Assembly: GCF_045062745.1 (NCBI RefSeq)
Contig: NZ_JBJGED010000022.1
Span: forward strand, 1 to 64,000
Direction of reading: 5' to 3'
Length of the DNA: 64,000 bases
Source: Paenibacillus_AA sp045062745
GTDB taxonomy: Bacteria; Bacillota; Bacilli; Paenibacillales; NBRC-103111
Shown piece by piece: positions 7,889-16,758 of this stretch. The first letter of the stretch is position 1. Each line of letters opens with the position of its first letter. Under the pieces are notes generated by a model. It ran no database searches. It was not told the DNA's origin and saw only the letters and a list, made by a program, of their open reading frames with translations. A program made the position numbers and the translations under genes.

Positions 7889-8916
7889 AGAGCAGCCTCC
7901 TTTACTAGGTTCGATGCATCGGAGGCCTGTGTCGCGTTGTCCTTCACACCATGACCGGTGATCGTTAAAAACACTTCGTCGAGGGTCGGTTTCTGCACAC
8001 TGATCTCTGACAAGGGAATGCCCGCTTCGCGCAGGGCGATCAGCAGATCGGTGACCCGGTCCGCATTCGCCATCGGCGCATTGAGCTTCCCGGCTTCCGA
8101 CGACACATTGGACGGAACCTGGAGCACACGTTCGATGATCTGCCGGGCAACCGCGAGATCCTGCATGTTGTGGATCCTCAGGTGCAAGGAGGAAGTACCG
8201 ACTGACGCCTTCAATTCATCCACGGTTCCTTCGGCCACGACATGTCCGCGATCGATCACCGCAATCCGGTCAGCCAATTGGTCGGCCTCATCGAGGTACT
8301 GTGTCGTAAGGACGACGGTAGACCCCGTCTTGACCAGCCGGCGGATCGTATCCCACATCTGTCCGCGGGTGCGCGGGTCGAGTCCGGTCGTCGGTTCATC
8401 CAGGAAGATCAGCGGAGGCTGGGCAATGAGGCTCGCCGCCAGATCCAGCCGGCGACGCATGCCGCCGGAGAAGTTTTTGAGGGGCCGCTTCGCCGCCTCG
8501 GTCAAGCCGAATTCCTCCAGAAGCTGCGCGGCCTTTTGCCGAGATTCTGCGCGTCCTAGCCCGAGCAGCCGGGAGAAGATCACCAGGTTCTCCGTCGCAC
8601 TGAGCGACTCATCGACCGAGGCGTACTGACCGGTCACGCCGATCAACTGACGGACAATCTGCGATTCCTTTTCCACGTCGTAGCCGAAGATTTTGGCCGA
8701 ACCTGCGTCGGGTCGAAGCAAGGTCGCCAGCATCCGGATGGTAGTCGTCTTGCCTGCTCCGTTCGGACCTAGCACCCCGTAGATTGTCCCGGCGCGGACA
8801 TTTAGATTCACGCCATCTACGGCCCGATTGTCGCCGAACACTTTGACAAGTCCGTGCGCTTCCACAGCCCATTCCCTCGAGTGAGGCTCTCGTTCATTTC
8901 TGTTTCGATTACTCAT
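7885..8916 (-). CDS. Daunorubicin-resistance-type ABC transporter ATP-binding protein (DrrA-like)
   Basis: 343 aa. Walker A GPNGAGKTTTIRM (near residue 52), signature FSGGMRRRLDLA (near residue 148), Walker B LIFLDEPTTGLD, and the DrrA-family C-terminal extension ending in the PTLDEVFLTITG segment. Start chosen at 8916 (MSNRN), about 10 nt after AGGAGG; an ATG two codons upstream is too close to the Shine-Dalgarno. It powers the adjacent permease. It is transcribed away from the chemotaxis receptor terminator region; no dedicated regulator sits next to it. Confidence 0.93.
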   Translation of the reverse strand: MSNRNRNEREPHSREWAVEAHGLVKVFGDNRAVDGVNLNVRAGTIYGVLGPNGAGKTTTIRMLATLLRPDAGSAKIFGYDVEKESQIVRQLIGVTGQYASVDESLSATENLVIFSRLLGLGRAESRQKAAQLLEEFGLTEAAKRPLKNFSGGMRRRLDLAASLIAQPPLIFLDEPTTGLDPRTRGQMWDTIRRLVKTGSTVVLTTQYLDEADQLADRIAVIDRGHVVAEGTVDELKASVGTSSLHLRIHNMQDLAVARQIIERVLQVPSNVSSEAGKLNAPMANADRVTDLLIALREAGIPLSEISVQKPTLDEVFLTITGHGVKDNATQASDASNLVKEAAL

Positions 8917-8992
8917 GGTCATTCCTCCTAGTCGTTCTACAAAAGGAATGGTACCTTTCCAATATGAACTGAATGTGAACAATAGGAACAAG

Positions 8993-9033
8993 AAGGCCAG
9001 GACGTCACCGCTGCGGGGTGAGTTCCTGGCCTT
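8993..9033 (-). terminator. Terminator of the chemotaxis receptor gene
   Basis: Arms AAGGCCAGGA and TCCTGGCCTT pair perfectly around a 21-nt loop, with a T-rich tail when read on the minus strand. It lies 28 nt after the receptor stop. Confidence 0.75.
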
Positions 9034-9060
9034 TCGTTAACACAATTCGTTCTTATTTGC

Positions 9061-10308
9061 TTATTGAAGCCGGAAAATCTGGATCGTGCGCTGCAGCTGG
9101 CCGACCGATTGGGCCAATTGCTCGGATTGTCCGACCATCGCTTCCACGGCGGCGATCTGCTCGTTCATGGCTGAGGAGACCTTCTCCGTGCCGGCGGCGG
9201 ACTGGATCGTGATGGCGGCGATGTTGTCCATCGTCGTCGAGATCATTCTCGCGCTGTCTAGCATCCGCTCGCTCTCGGAGGCGAACTGCCCGATCTGCTC
9301 GGTAATGAACTGGATGCTGTCTACGATCCGCGCGAACACCGCCTCGGTCTCCCGGATGAGGCTCGTCTGCGTCTGCACGATCCGCTCGTTCTCGTTGATC
9401 TGCTTCAGCGCATTGTCGATCCCTTGTCCGATGCTGCGGACCAGCGTGAACACCGCCTTCGTCGACGTCGCCGACTCCTCGGCGAGCTTGCGCACCTCCT
9501 GGGCGACGACGGCGAAGCCTTTGCCCTGCTCGCCCGCGCGGGCCGCCTCGATAGAGGCGTTCAGCGAGAGCAGGTTCGTCTGCTCGGCGATCTCGGAGAT
9601 CGTCTGGGTAATCTTCGAGATGCCGTTCGCTTCCTTGGCCAGCTGATCGATCGTCTGGGCCAGCGTGGAGGTCGCTTCCACGTTCCGCTCCATACCGGCG
9701 CTCTGGCTCTCCACCGCCGTGCGGCCCTGGTGGATCAAGACCAGCATCGACTCCGACTTCGTGTTCATTTCTTTGGTTGAATCCGTGTATGTAGACACCT
9801 TCAGCTCGATTTCCTTAATGGCAGTAGCCATGCGCTCGATCTCTGCGGCGATCTGCTGGGAGCCGGAGGCCAGCTCGCTCGCGCTGTAGGTCACTTGCCC
9901 CATCACTTGCTTCAAATTCTGGTTCTTGCTGCTGCTGTCCCGCGAATTCTCGGCGACGCTGCGTGCGATGCCCGTCGTTTCGTTCAGAATATCGCGAAGC
10001 TTGTCGATCATCTTGTTGAAGGACCGGCCGAGCTCGCCCAGCGCGTCGTTGCTCGTCGCGTCGACCTTAATGGAGAAGTCGCCCTTCGAGATGTTAAGCG
10101 CCACCCGGGACATGTTGTCGATCGGGTCTGTAAGCGCTCTCTCCAACCAGCTGATGAAAGGATAGCTGGCCCCGATCAAGAGCACCGCGACAATGACGGA
10201 CAAGAGGCCGGGCGCGAGCACCAAGAGAGCGGCGGCGAATACGGCCACAAGCGTGTAGCAGCCGATCTGCAGCTTATGTTTGAACGATAAGGCCTGAAAC
10301 CAAGACAT
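9061..10308 (-). CDS. Methyl-accepting chemotaxis protein without extracellular sensor domain
   Basis: 415 aa. Two transmembrane segments (about residues 15-32 and 34-51) lie almost back to back, so there is essentially no extracellular ligand domain. A HAMP domain follows (about residues 53-105), then a coiled-coil MCP signalling domain whose hairpin tip includes EIAEQTNLLSLNASIEAARA and GEQGKGFAVVAQEVRKLAEE (near residues 245-285). It should signal to CheA/CheW from the membrane, perhaps sensing an internal or membrane cue. ATG with AAAAGGGGTC upstream. A TGCTATAAT-type extended -10 on the minus strand lies about 45 nt upstream. Confidence 0.93.
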   Translation of the reverse strand: MSWFQALSFKHKLQIGCYTLVAVFAAALLVLAPGLLSVIVAVLLIGASYPFISWLERALTDPIDNMSRVALNISKGDFSIKVDATSNDALGELGRSFNKMIDKLRDILNETTGIARSVAENSRDSSSKNQNLKQVMGQVTYSASELASGSQQIAAEIERMATAIKEIELKVSTYTDSTKEMNTKSESMLVLIHQGRTAVESQSAGMERNVEATSTLAQTIDQLAKEANGISKITQTISEIAEQTNLLSLNASIEAARAGEQGKGFAVVAQEVRKLAEESATSTKAVFTLVRSIGQGIDNALKQINENERIVQTQTSLIRETEAVFARIVDSIQFITEQIGQFASESERMLDSARMISTTMDNIAAITIQSAAGTEKVSSAMNEQIAAVEAMVGQSEQLAQSVGQLQRTIQIFRLQ

Positions 10309-10444
10309 GATATGACCCCTTTTCCAGAAGTAGGATGCGAACCGGAATAGGTAAATTATAGCATGTCGAAAGAAATCGGTCTACGTAGGAGTAGGTCTTG
10401 TCCGTTAGGCCTCAAGTCCCTACCAACCGGGATAGGAAAATGCC

Positions 10445-10450
10445 TATAAT
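10445..10450 (+). promoter_or_regulatory. -10 box (TATAAT) upstream of the 75-aa zinc-ribbon protein
   Basis: A consensus TATAAT within GCCTATAATGG, 141 nt ahead of the 10591 start. The -35 is poor. The 280-nt gap between the divergent genes otherwise holds no feature I can name. Confidence 0.35.
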
Positions 10451-10590
10451 GGAAGTAGAGTTGCCCCCTAAAACTTGTCTGGAGATACGAATGGTATCTC
10501 GAAACGGTTTTTTCATTCCATGCCGAACGGTGTCATCCCCGCGATCAAGATGGACCGCCCCGTTTAGGTCAGAAATGAGGGATTCCCAAT

Positions 10591-10818
10591 ATGCCCACAT
10601 TAGCGAATTGCAAGGGCTGCGGCAAGCTCTACGTGCAGCAGAGAGCGGAATATTGCCACGACTGCCAGGCGCAGAACAATCGGTATTTTATGAAAATACG
10701 GGAGTTTCTTAAATCCAATCCGAAGAGCACGGTGATGGAGATCAACGCCAAAACCGGCATTCCGGTGTCCAAAATACTGGAGCTGCGCAACTCCGAATTT
10801 GTCCCGTTCGGTTCTTAG
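10591..10818 (+). CDS. YvyF-like (flagellar operon protein family) small zinc-ribbon protein
   Basis: 75 aa with four cysteines in two pairs (NCKGCGKLYV at residues 6-15, YCHDCQ near residue 21) followed by a helical segment with STVMEINAKTGIPVSKILEL, a winged-helix-like motif. The same layout is found in YvyF/TIGR03826 flagellar-operon proteins, though this copy is shorter than those I know (about 130 aa). It lies next to, and divergent from, a chemotaxis receptor, which fits a link to motility. GAGGG lies about 9 nt ahead of the ATG. The exact function is unknown. Confidence 0.65.
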   Translation: MPTLANCKGCGKLYVQQRAEYCHDCQAQNNRYFMKIREFLKSNPKSTVMEINAKTGIPVSKILELRNSEFVPFGS

Positions 10819-10844
10819 ATTGACCGGCATACATAGCCCGAGAT

Positions 10845-10880
10845 AGGCCCAACGTCCCCCTTTGGACGGATGGGCCTTTT
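10845..10880 (+). terminator. Terminator after the zinc-ribbon gene
   Basis: AGGCCCA and CGTCC pair with GGACG and TGGGCCT around a short loop, followed by TTTTGT. Confidence 0.8.
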
Positions 10881-11012
10881 GTATGAACTTTACAGGGGAG
10901 ATAGTCATAATATGTAAAACTATGTGGAATAAGGAAGAATCCGTTTCTATACTTGGCCTTAGACTTCAAGATCCGACATCCGTCTCTATCATTCTACGAA
11001 AGGAGGTCGTAC

Positions 11013-11381
11013 ATGGTCATACCGCAATTACCCCTAGCCCGGCAGTTGGACATCGTGTTTCAACAACTCCGCAATGAGCTGTCCTTGCACCCTTCCGGGA
11101 CCGTCTTTATCCAAATCCGCAACAACCTTATCGGCAAATTCGGCGTTCGCCATCTTCCGTTCGAAGCGAAGGACGGCAAGTTCGAGCAGCAGCATCAAAA
11201 GGGACTGTCCGGTACGCAAATTTCCTCGTTCCTGCGAGTGGCCAAAGAATCATTGGCGTACAAGGCCCATTGGACGCACGGCGAGATCTACATGGACTAT
11301 ACCGTCCGCCAGAGCATGCTATGTGCCAGCGTCATGTTCGAGTCGAATTACAATATGGCTCATCTGATGCCTGTCGATTAA
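11013..11381 (+). CDS. Hypothetical protein, 122 aa
   Basis: Start set at 11013 because AAAGGAGG lies 8 nt upstream. The protein begins MVIPQLPLARQLDIVFQQLR and has a basic middle (IRNNLIGKFGVRHLP). No transmembrane segment or signal peptide is seen, and there is no motif I recognise; it is probably cytoplasmic. It is convergent with the MFS gene and shares its terminator. Codon usage looks like that of the neighbours, so it is probably a native gene of unknown role. Confidence 0.65.
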   Translation: MVIPQLPLARQLDIVFQQLRNELSLHPSGTVFIQIRNNLIGKFGVRHLPFEAKDGKFEQQHQKGLSGTQISSFLRVAKESLAYKAHWTHGEIYMDYTVRQSMLCASVMFESNYNMAHLMPVD

Positions 11382-11426
11382 CCATTCATCCGTATTTCTT
11401 CCGTTATTGCACTCATTAGATTTCTG

Positions 11427-11481
11427 AAAAAAGGTTGTCCCGGCAATTGCATGCTTGCAATTGCAGAGGACAACCTTTTCT
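11427..11481. terminator. Bidirectional terminator with nested palindrome
   Basis: Outer arms AAGGTTGTCC (11431-11440) and GGACAACCTT (11468-11477) with A-rich and T-rich flanks. The interior carries a second palindrome (CAATTGCA, TGCT, TGCAATTG). It ends the convergent 11013 gene and MFS gene. Confidence 0.88.
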
Positions 11482-11501
11482 TATAACACAGAATTTATTT
11501 C

Positions 11502-12737
11502 TTACTGCGCGGCTTGATTGCGCTGCTTGGTGGGGAGTGCTGTGTCCCGCGTGATCGAGAAGCGGGGGAGCTTGAGCAACACGGCGATGATCAGCAGCAC
11601 GGCGCCCGTGATGGCGAAGACGACCGGAATCGGTACCTGCGTGGCGGTGAAGCCTCCGATAAGCGGACCGAGCAGCAGACCCATCTGGTTGGACGACTGG
11701 TTCAGGCTGAACGCGCGGCTGCGGAACGCCGGGTCCGTCCGCTCGGCGATGAACGCGTTGAGCGCCGGATATACGGCGGCGAAGAACAGGCCGTAGCCGA
11801 AGCGAAGCGAGCCGAAGCCGATCAGGCTGTGGAAGAACATCTGCAGAATATTCCCGATCCCGCCGCCCAGGAGGCCGATGAACAATACTTTCTCATAGCC
11901 GACCCTAGTGCCGTACTTGCCCCACCAAGGCGCTGCGATCAATGTGGCGACCCCGACCGAGGAGAAGATGATGCCGGAGTACAAGGAAGCGGACGACGCG
12001 TCCGAGCCGATCTTCTGCACGTAAATCGTGAGCAGCGGCTCCAGCACCATGACGGACGTCGTCGTGACGAACACGACTACGAAGGCGATCATCAGGCTGC
12101 GGTTGGAGGCCGCTTCCTTCAGATCCTTCACGACCGAGGACCGTTTCGCCGTCGTTTTGTTGAAGGAAGGCTCCTTCACCCAGAACAGGCAAATCAGGAA
12201 CGCGATGAACACCATGGTTCCCGCCAGTGCGAACGTATCGCGGGGTCCGACAACATGGCTCACGATGCCTCCGATCAGCGGACCGATAATCGACGCCGCG
12301 GCGCTCGACGTGGAGATTACCCCTAGCGCATACCCCATCTGCTTTTCCGGGGTGTTGGTGGCGATCAGCGCGATCGCGGAAGGGATATAGCCGGCGAGCA
12401 GCCCTTCCAGGATGCGGGCGCCGATCAATTGATAAGGACCCTCGACGAGGAAATATAAAAAGTAGCAGCACGACAGGCAAATGCCGGCCCGGAGCATCAT
12501 CGGCTTGCGCCCGTACTTGTCCGCGAGCGAGCCCCAGAAGGGGGCGATCAAAGCGCCGGCCAGGAAGGTAACCGCGAAGGTTACGCCGGTCCAAGCTTCC
12601 AGGTGGCTCGTCACGCCAAGATCCTCTTCCAGGAAAATCGACATGAACGGTACCGAGACGGAGTAAGCCATGCTGACCAGAAACGTGCCGATCCACAATA
12701 CAATCAAATTCCGTTTCCATGAAAAAGCCAAAATCAA
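11502..12737 (-). CDS. MFS multidrug-type transporter
   Basis: 411 aa with 12 predicted transmembrane helices. The loop 2-3 motif GSLADKYGRKPMMLR (near residue 70) and the motif C-like GPLIGGIVSHVVGPRDT near residue 155 place it among the drug:H+ antiporter exporters (DHA1, MdtG/YitG-like). Substrate unknown. The best start is TTG at 12737, with AGGGAAG just upstream. It stands alone, ended by the shared terminator. Confidence 0.9.
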   Translation of the reverse strand: MILAFSWKRNLIVLWIGTFLVSMAYSVSVPFMSIFLEEDLGVTSHLEAWTGVTFAVTFLAGALIAPFWGSLADKYGRKPMMLRAGICLSCCYFLYFLVEGPYQLIGARILEGLLAGYIPSAIALIATNTPEKQMGYALGVISTSSAAASIIGPLIGGIVSHVVGPRDTFALAGTMVFIAFLICLFWVKEPSFNKTTAKRSSVVKDLKEAASNRSLMIAFVVVFVTTTSVMVLEPLLTIYVQKIGSDASSASLYSGIIFSSVGVATLIAAPWWGKYGTRVGYEKVLFIGLLGGGIGNILQMFFHSLIGFGSLRFGYGLFFAAVYPALNAFIAERTDPAFRSRAFSLNQSSNQMGLLLGPLIGGFTATQVPIPVVFAITGAVLLIIAVLLKLPRFSITRDTALPTKQRNQAAQ

Positions 12738-12957
12738 GCACTTCCCTGCGTTAGTTTAAAGGACAATTCCCCTTGCCCATCATACCACTTCGCGCCTTCC
12801 GTGCCCGATAAAGGATTGTTATGGTCCGATAGAAAGTGTTGATGGAGGCGGATACATGCAAGCGCCGGCAGGGAAGCGGTCCGAACCGCATGGAACGTGG
12901 GAAAATAGGGAAATGTATTAACCGATCTCAAACTTACGTTCAGGCGGACTTTCTACT

Positions 12958-15681
12958 ATGCGCAACATGTTTACCATCTATAAAACCGATTGGCGGAATC
13001 TCTTCAAAGCCCCGATGAGCCTGCTGCTGCTCGCGGCGCTCGCCGTCCTGCCTTCCTTATACGCGTGGATCAATCTGGAGGCGATGTGGGATCCGTACGG
13101 CAACACCTCGGGCATCCGGGTTGCCGTGACTAGTCAAGACATCGGGGCGACCGTGCGGGGTCAGGCGTTCAATATCGGCGAGGAGGTGGTCGCGAGTCTT
13201 CGCGACAACCGGCAGCTGGGATGGACGATCGTCGATGCGGACGAAGCGCGGCGCGGGGTCGAGGAGGGCGATTACTATGCCAGCTTGCTCATACCGGCTT
13301 CGTTCTCCAGCCAAATGGCCACGGTCGTAGAAGGCTCGCTGCAGAAGCCGGAGCTGCTCTATACGGTGAACGAAAAGATCAGCGCCATCGCGCCCAAAAT
13401 TACGGCCAAAGGTGCGGCCGGCGTCACGGAAACGATCAGCCAGTCGTTCATCCGCACCGTCAGCGAGACGGTGCTGAACCGGCTGAAGGAGCTGGGGTAC
13501 GCCTACGAGCAGCAGCTTCCCAAAATCCGCATGCTCGAAGCCAAGGTGCTGGACCTCGAGCAGCATCTCGGCCAGCTCGAGGCGATCGGGCGCGACACGG
13601 TCGCCCTGGAGCAAAAGCTGCCGGAGCTGAAGGCGAAGGGCGACCGGCTCGTGCAGCTGGAAGCGCGCCTGCCGGAGCTCGATCAGGCCGGCGGCACGAT
13701 CCTGAAGCTGGAGGAGCGTTGGCCGCGCATCGAGGAGGCTGCCCGTGAGGCGCTGGCTGTTCGCGACCGGCTGCCGGACTTCCAGCAGGCGGCGGCTCTC
13801 GCGGCGGCGATGGAGGAGACGCTCGGCCGGGTAGAGGCCGCGCTCGCCGGGCCCCTCGCCCTGGTCGGGCAGGCGGACACCGCCGTACGGGACGTGCTGC
13901 AGGCGCTGCCGAGCCTCGAGGCGCTCGCCGCGACGGGCGGCGCGTACGCCGACCGGCTGCCGCCGTTCCTGGCGCAGCAGGAGGCCGCCTTCCAGGCGCT
14001 GCCGCCGGTGCTGCGGCTGAACGCGCAGCTCGCGCGGCAGGCCGCGGAGGCGGTCGCGCTCGCCGCGGCCGCACTGCCGCCGGCGGGCGGCGCCTCCGGC
14101 GCCCCGGCCGCGCTGGCGGCGCCTGCCGCGGCGGCGACGGCGCTGGCCGCGAGCGCGGAGCGGCTCGGCCCGGCCGCCGACGCGCTCGGCCACGCGCGCG
14201 AGCTGCTCGCGGCGCTGCGCGCCGATGCGGCCGCCGGCGCGCTCGAGCCGGCGCTGCGCCGCTTGGCGGCGGCCGAGGCCGCGCTGCGCGAGCAGGGCGA
14301 GGCCGCCCGCGCCGTAGCCGCGCCGCTCGCGCGGGGGGCCGCCCCCGCGAGCGGCGCGCAGGCGCGCTTGGACGCCGCGTCGCGCGAGGCGTCCCGCACG
14401 CTCTCGGCCGTGTCGGAGGACTTCGACACGGCGGTTGCGCCCGCCCTGGCGGGCGGGCTGCAGGCGGCGCAAGCGGCGGCGCGCGACGCTTCCGGCAGCC
14501 TGCAACAGCTGAAACCGCAGCTGCCGGAGCTGCAGGCGCTCGCTCAGAGCGCCCGGGGGGCGGTCGAATACGCCCGGTCCCGGTTCGGCGCGATGCAGGC
14601 GGAGCTGCCGCAAATTCACAGCCGAGTGCAGGGCGCGGCGCGACGGCTGCAGGACAAGCTGGGCGCATTCGTGAACGTGATGAACGAGGCTGGGCCGTTC
14701 CTGCAGAACGACCTTCCCTGCGTCGGGCAGAGAGTGCACGAGGCCGCCGACTTCGTCCGGAACGACTGGCCGACGACCGAGCAGGAGCTGCGGCGCCTCG
14801 CCGACCTGTACCGCACGAAGCTGCCCGACGTGGAGAACGCGGTCCATCAGGCGGCCGACTTCGTGCGCACCGATTTTCCCGCCTTCGAGACGGCGGTGCG
14901 CAACGCGGCCGATGCCGTGCGCCGTTACCAAGGCGATGCGTCGATCGCGGAGCTGCTCGCTTTTCTGCATCGGGACATCCAGCAGGAGAGCGACTTTCTG
15001 GCGAATCCGGTCGTACTGAAGGAGCAGACGCTGTACCCGATTCCGAACTACGGGTCGGCGATGTCGCCTTTTTATACGACGCTGGCTTTATGGGTGGGCG
15101 CAATGCTGCTCGTCTCTCTGTTGAAGATGGAGGTGGACGAGGGAGCAGAGGCGTCGCTTGCTCCTGCGCCCAGGGCTTACAAAAGCCACGAGGTGTATTT
15201 TGGCCGGATGGGGATTTTCCTGACGGTGGGGCTGCTGCAGGCGTTGATCGTGACGCTCGGAAATTATTTTATTCTAGGCACTTATGTCGTGCATAAAGGC
15301 TGGTTCCTGCTGTTCGCTCTGCTCATCAGCTTCGTGTTCGTGACGATTACGTACACGCTGGTCTCCGTATTCGGCAATATCGGGAAAGGGCTCGCGATCG
15401 TCTTCCTTGTCCTGCAGTTCTCCAGCTCGGGCGGGACGTTCCCGGTCACCACCGCGTCGCCGTTTTTCCAAAAGCTGAATCCGTTCGTGCCGTTCACTTA
15501 TGCGGTGAGCGCTCTGCGGGAAGCAGTGGGCGGCATACTGGCGAAAACCGTCGTGCGGGACATCAGCTTCCTGCTGTTAAGCGTGATCGTATGCTACATC
15601 GCAGCGCTGGTGCTGAAGGAGCCGCTCTCCCGCTATACGCGGCGTATGGCCGAGGCGGCGGAGAAGTCGAAGCTGTTCTAG
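12958..15681 (+). CDS. yhgE: YhgE/Pip-type membrane protein with large Ala-rich central domain
   Basis: 907 aa. The N-terminus KTDWRNLFKAPMSLLLLAAL with one transmembrane helix, then IRVAVTSQDIGATVRG and AIAPKITAKGAAGVTETISQ, is the YhgE/Pip N-terminal signature. Residues 195-660 are a long helical, coiled-coil-like region; within it about 260-510 are extremely Ala/Arg/Pro-rich and GC-rich. The C-terminus (about 700-890) has six transmembrane segments of ABC-2 type. Relatives include phage infection protein Pip and ESX/type VII-associated YueB-like proteins; the role here is unknown, perhaps export or envelope. Start 12958 has AGGCGG about 9 nt upstream. Two long minus-strand ORFs inside are GC-driven shadows. 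Confidence 0.88.
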   Translation: MRNMFTIYKTDWRNLFKAPMSLLLLAALAVLPSLYAWINLEAMWDPYGNTSGIRVAVTSQDIGATVRGQAFNIGEEVVASLRDNRQLGWTIVDADEARRGVEEGDYYASLLIPASFSSQMATVVEGSLQKPELLYTVNEKISAIAPKITAKGAAGVTETISQSFIRTVSETVLNRLKELGYAYEQQLPKIRMLEAKVLDLEQHLGQLEAIGRDTVALEQKLPELKAKGDRLVQLEARLPELDQAGGTILKLEERWPRIEEAAREALAVRDRLPDFQQAAALAAAMEETLGRVEAALAGPLALVGQADTAVRDVLQALPSLEALAATGGAYADRLPPFLAQQEAAFQALPPVLRLNAQLARQAAEAVALAAAALPPAGGASGAPAALAAPAAAATALAASAERLGPAADALGHARELLAALRADAAAGALEPALRRLAAAEAALREQGEAARAVAAPLARGAAPASGAQARLDAASREASRTLSAVSEDFDTAVAPALAGGLQAAQAAARDASGSLQQLKPQLPELQALAQSARGAVEYARSRFGAMQAELPQIHSRVQGAARRLQDKLGAFVNVMNEAGPFLQNDLPCVGQRVHEAADFVRNDWPTTEQELRRLADLYRTKLPDVENAVHQAADFVRTDFPAFETAVRNAADAVRRYQGDASIAELLAFLHRDIQQESDFLANPVVLKEQTLYPIPNYGSAMSPFYTTLALWVGAMLLVSLLKMEVDEGAEASLAPAPRAYKSHEVYFGRMGIFLTVGLLQALIVTLGNYFILGTYVVHKGWFLLFALLISFVFVTITYTLVSVFGNIGKGLAIVFLVLQFSSSGGTFPVTTASPFFQKLNPFVPFTYAVSALREAVGGILAKTVVRDISFLLLSVIVCYIAALVLKEPLSRYTRRMAEAAEKSKLF

Positions 15682-15720
15682 CCGGATGGGGACGTGGCGT
15701 AAAGCCGTGCAAAAAAAGGA

Positions 15721-15749
15721 TTGACAGTTGGCATCGTATCCTCTACTAT
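15721..15749 (+). promoter_or_regulatory. SigA promoter of the SDR-TetR operon
   Basis: Consensus -35 TTGACA (15721-15726), a 17-nt spacer, and -10 TACTAT (15744-15749). The TetR operator begins 6 nt downstream, across the expected transcription start. Confidence 0.8.
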
Positions 15750-15754
15750 GTAAA

Positions 15755-15773
15755 TGAATGAACCATTCATTCA
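15755..15773 (+). promoter_or_regulatory. Palindromic operator, probable TetR-family binding site
   Basis: TGAATGA, a 5-nt spacer, TCATTCA: perfect 7-bp inverted arms placed directly after the -10 box. Sites of this kind bind TetR dimers, and the regulator gene is the second gene of the operon, which suggests autorepression. Confidence 0.75.
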
Positions 15774-15808
15774 CTAATATGAACTGCATATACAGGAGGA
15801 ATCCATCC

Positions 15809-16735
15809 ATGAATAATTCCATGCAAAACGTTAAGACCCCATCCACCGAGAAGTGGACAGTGAACGGCAAATATGTGATCATTACAGGTGCAACCAGCGG
15901 CATCGGGCTTTCGGCGGCGAAGGAGCTGGCGGCCCGCGGGGCGGATTTGGGCTTGATTGCCCGCAACCGGGCGAAGGCGGAGCAAGTGGCGTCCGAGCTA
16001 CGCTCGATTGGGGGCGGGCGTACGAGAGTAGATATTTTCCTCGCCGACATGTCTTCGCTCGCTTCCGTCCGTCAAGTAGCGGAAATCATTTTAGCCCAAT
16101 GCCCGAGAATCGATATTCTGATCAACAACGCCGGCGCCATGTTCGATACGCGTCAAACGACTGTGGACGGGCTCGAGATGACATGGGCGGTCAACCAGGT
16201 GGCTCCGTTCCTGCTGACCCACCTGCTCTTGGATCGGCTGCAGGCGAGCGGAACGGCTCGCATTATCAACACCGCCTCCCACGGCCACAAGATGGCGAAG
16301 CAAGGGATCCGGTTCGACGATCCGGGCGCCGAAGGTCTGTATCGGTTTCCTCAGTCCCTGATGGGCGGGGCCACGATCCGCTATGCGGAGACGAAGCTGG
16401 CGAACATTATGTTCACCTCGGAGCTCGCGCAACGGCTGGAAGGCACTGGAGTCCACACGTATTGCTTCGATCCGGGTCTTGTGGCGACGAATTTTAACCA
16501 AAACAACGGCCTGATGGCCCGGCTGACCATGGCGGCCATGAAGCTGTTCTCCCGCACGCCGGAGAAAGGGGCCGAGACGCTCGTGTGGCTGTCCGATTCC
16601 GATGCCGTGACCGGACAGAGCGGCCTTTATTATACGGATATGAACGTCTCGACGCCCTCTTCGCCTGCACGGGACCGGGACGCCGCCCGGCGGCTGTGGG
16701 ACCTGAACGTACGGCAAGCTTCGATTTCATCTTGA
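15809..16735 (+). CDS. Short-chain dehydrogenase/reductase (retinol dehydrogenase-like SDR)
   Basis: 308 aa, Rossmann fold. The NAD(P)-binding TGATSGIGLSAAKELAARGA lies near residue 31, NNAGAMFDT near residue 108, the catalytic Ser in NTASHGHKM and the catalytic YAETK near residue 193. Start at 15809, 9 nt after AGGAGG, in preference to an upstream ATG that overlaps the operator. An NAD(P)H-dependent oxidoreductase of unknown substrate. It is co-transcribed with the TetR gene 23 nt downstream, so it is probably induced by the ligand of that regulator. Confidence 0.93.
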   Translation: MNNSMQNVKTPSTEKWTVNGKYVIITGATSGIGLSAAKELAARGADLGLIARNRAKAEQVASELRSIGGGRTRVDIFLADMSSLASVRQVAEIILAQCPRIDILINNAGAMFDTRQTTVDGLEMTWAVNQVAPFLLTHLLLDRLQASGTARIINTASHGHKMAKQGIRFDDPGAEGLYRFPQSLMGGATIRYAETKLANIMFTSELAQRLEGTGVHTYCFDPGLVATNFNQNNGLMARLTMAAMKLFSRTPEKGAETLVWLSDSDAVTGQSGLYYTDMNVSTPSSPARDRDAARRLWDLNVRQASISS

Positions 16736-16758
16736 TTTAAATAGGGAGAGTGTATGGC

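Noticed and set aside
10313..10590. Possible c-di-GMP riboswitch between the chemotaxis receptor and the 75-aa protein
   Set aside because: GAAACGG-like fragments are present, but the conserved GEMM core and paired helices could not be assembled.
10412..10600. 62-aa minus-strand ORF between divergent genes
   Set aside because: No ribosome site or motif; it covers the promoter region of the plus-strand gene.
12856..12921. 21-codon ORF (begins MQAPAGKRSEPHG) with a GGAGG site upstream of the YhgE-like gene
   Set aside because: It has a plausible ribosome site but no hydrophobic or conserved-looking feature and no support from spacing; too little evidence to list as a gene.
13057..14970. 637-aa and 547-aa minus-strand ORFs opposite the YhgE-like gene
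   Set aside because: They are by-products of the very GC-rich coding strand: Arg/Gln-rich, no motifs, no ribosome site. The plus-strand protein has clear family features.
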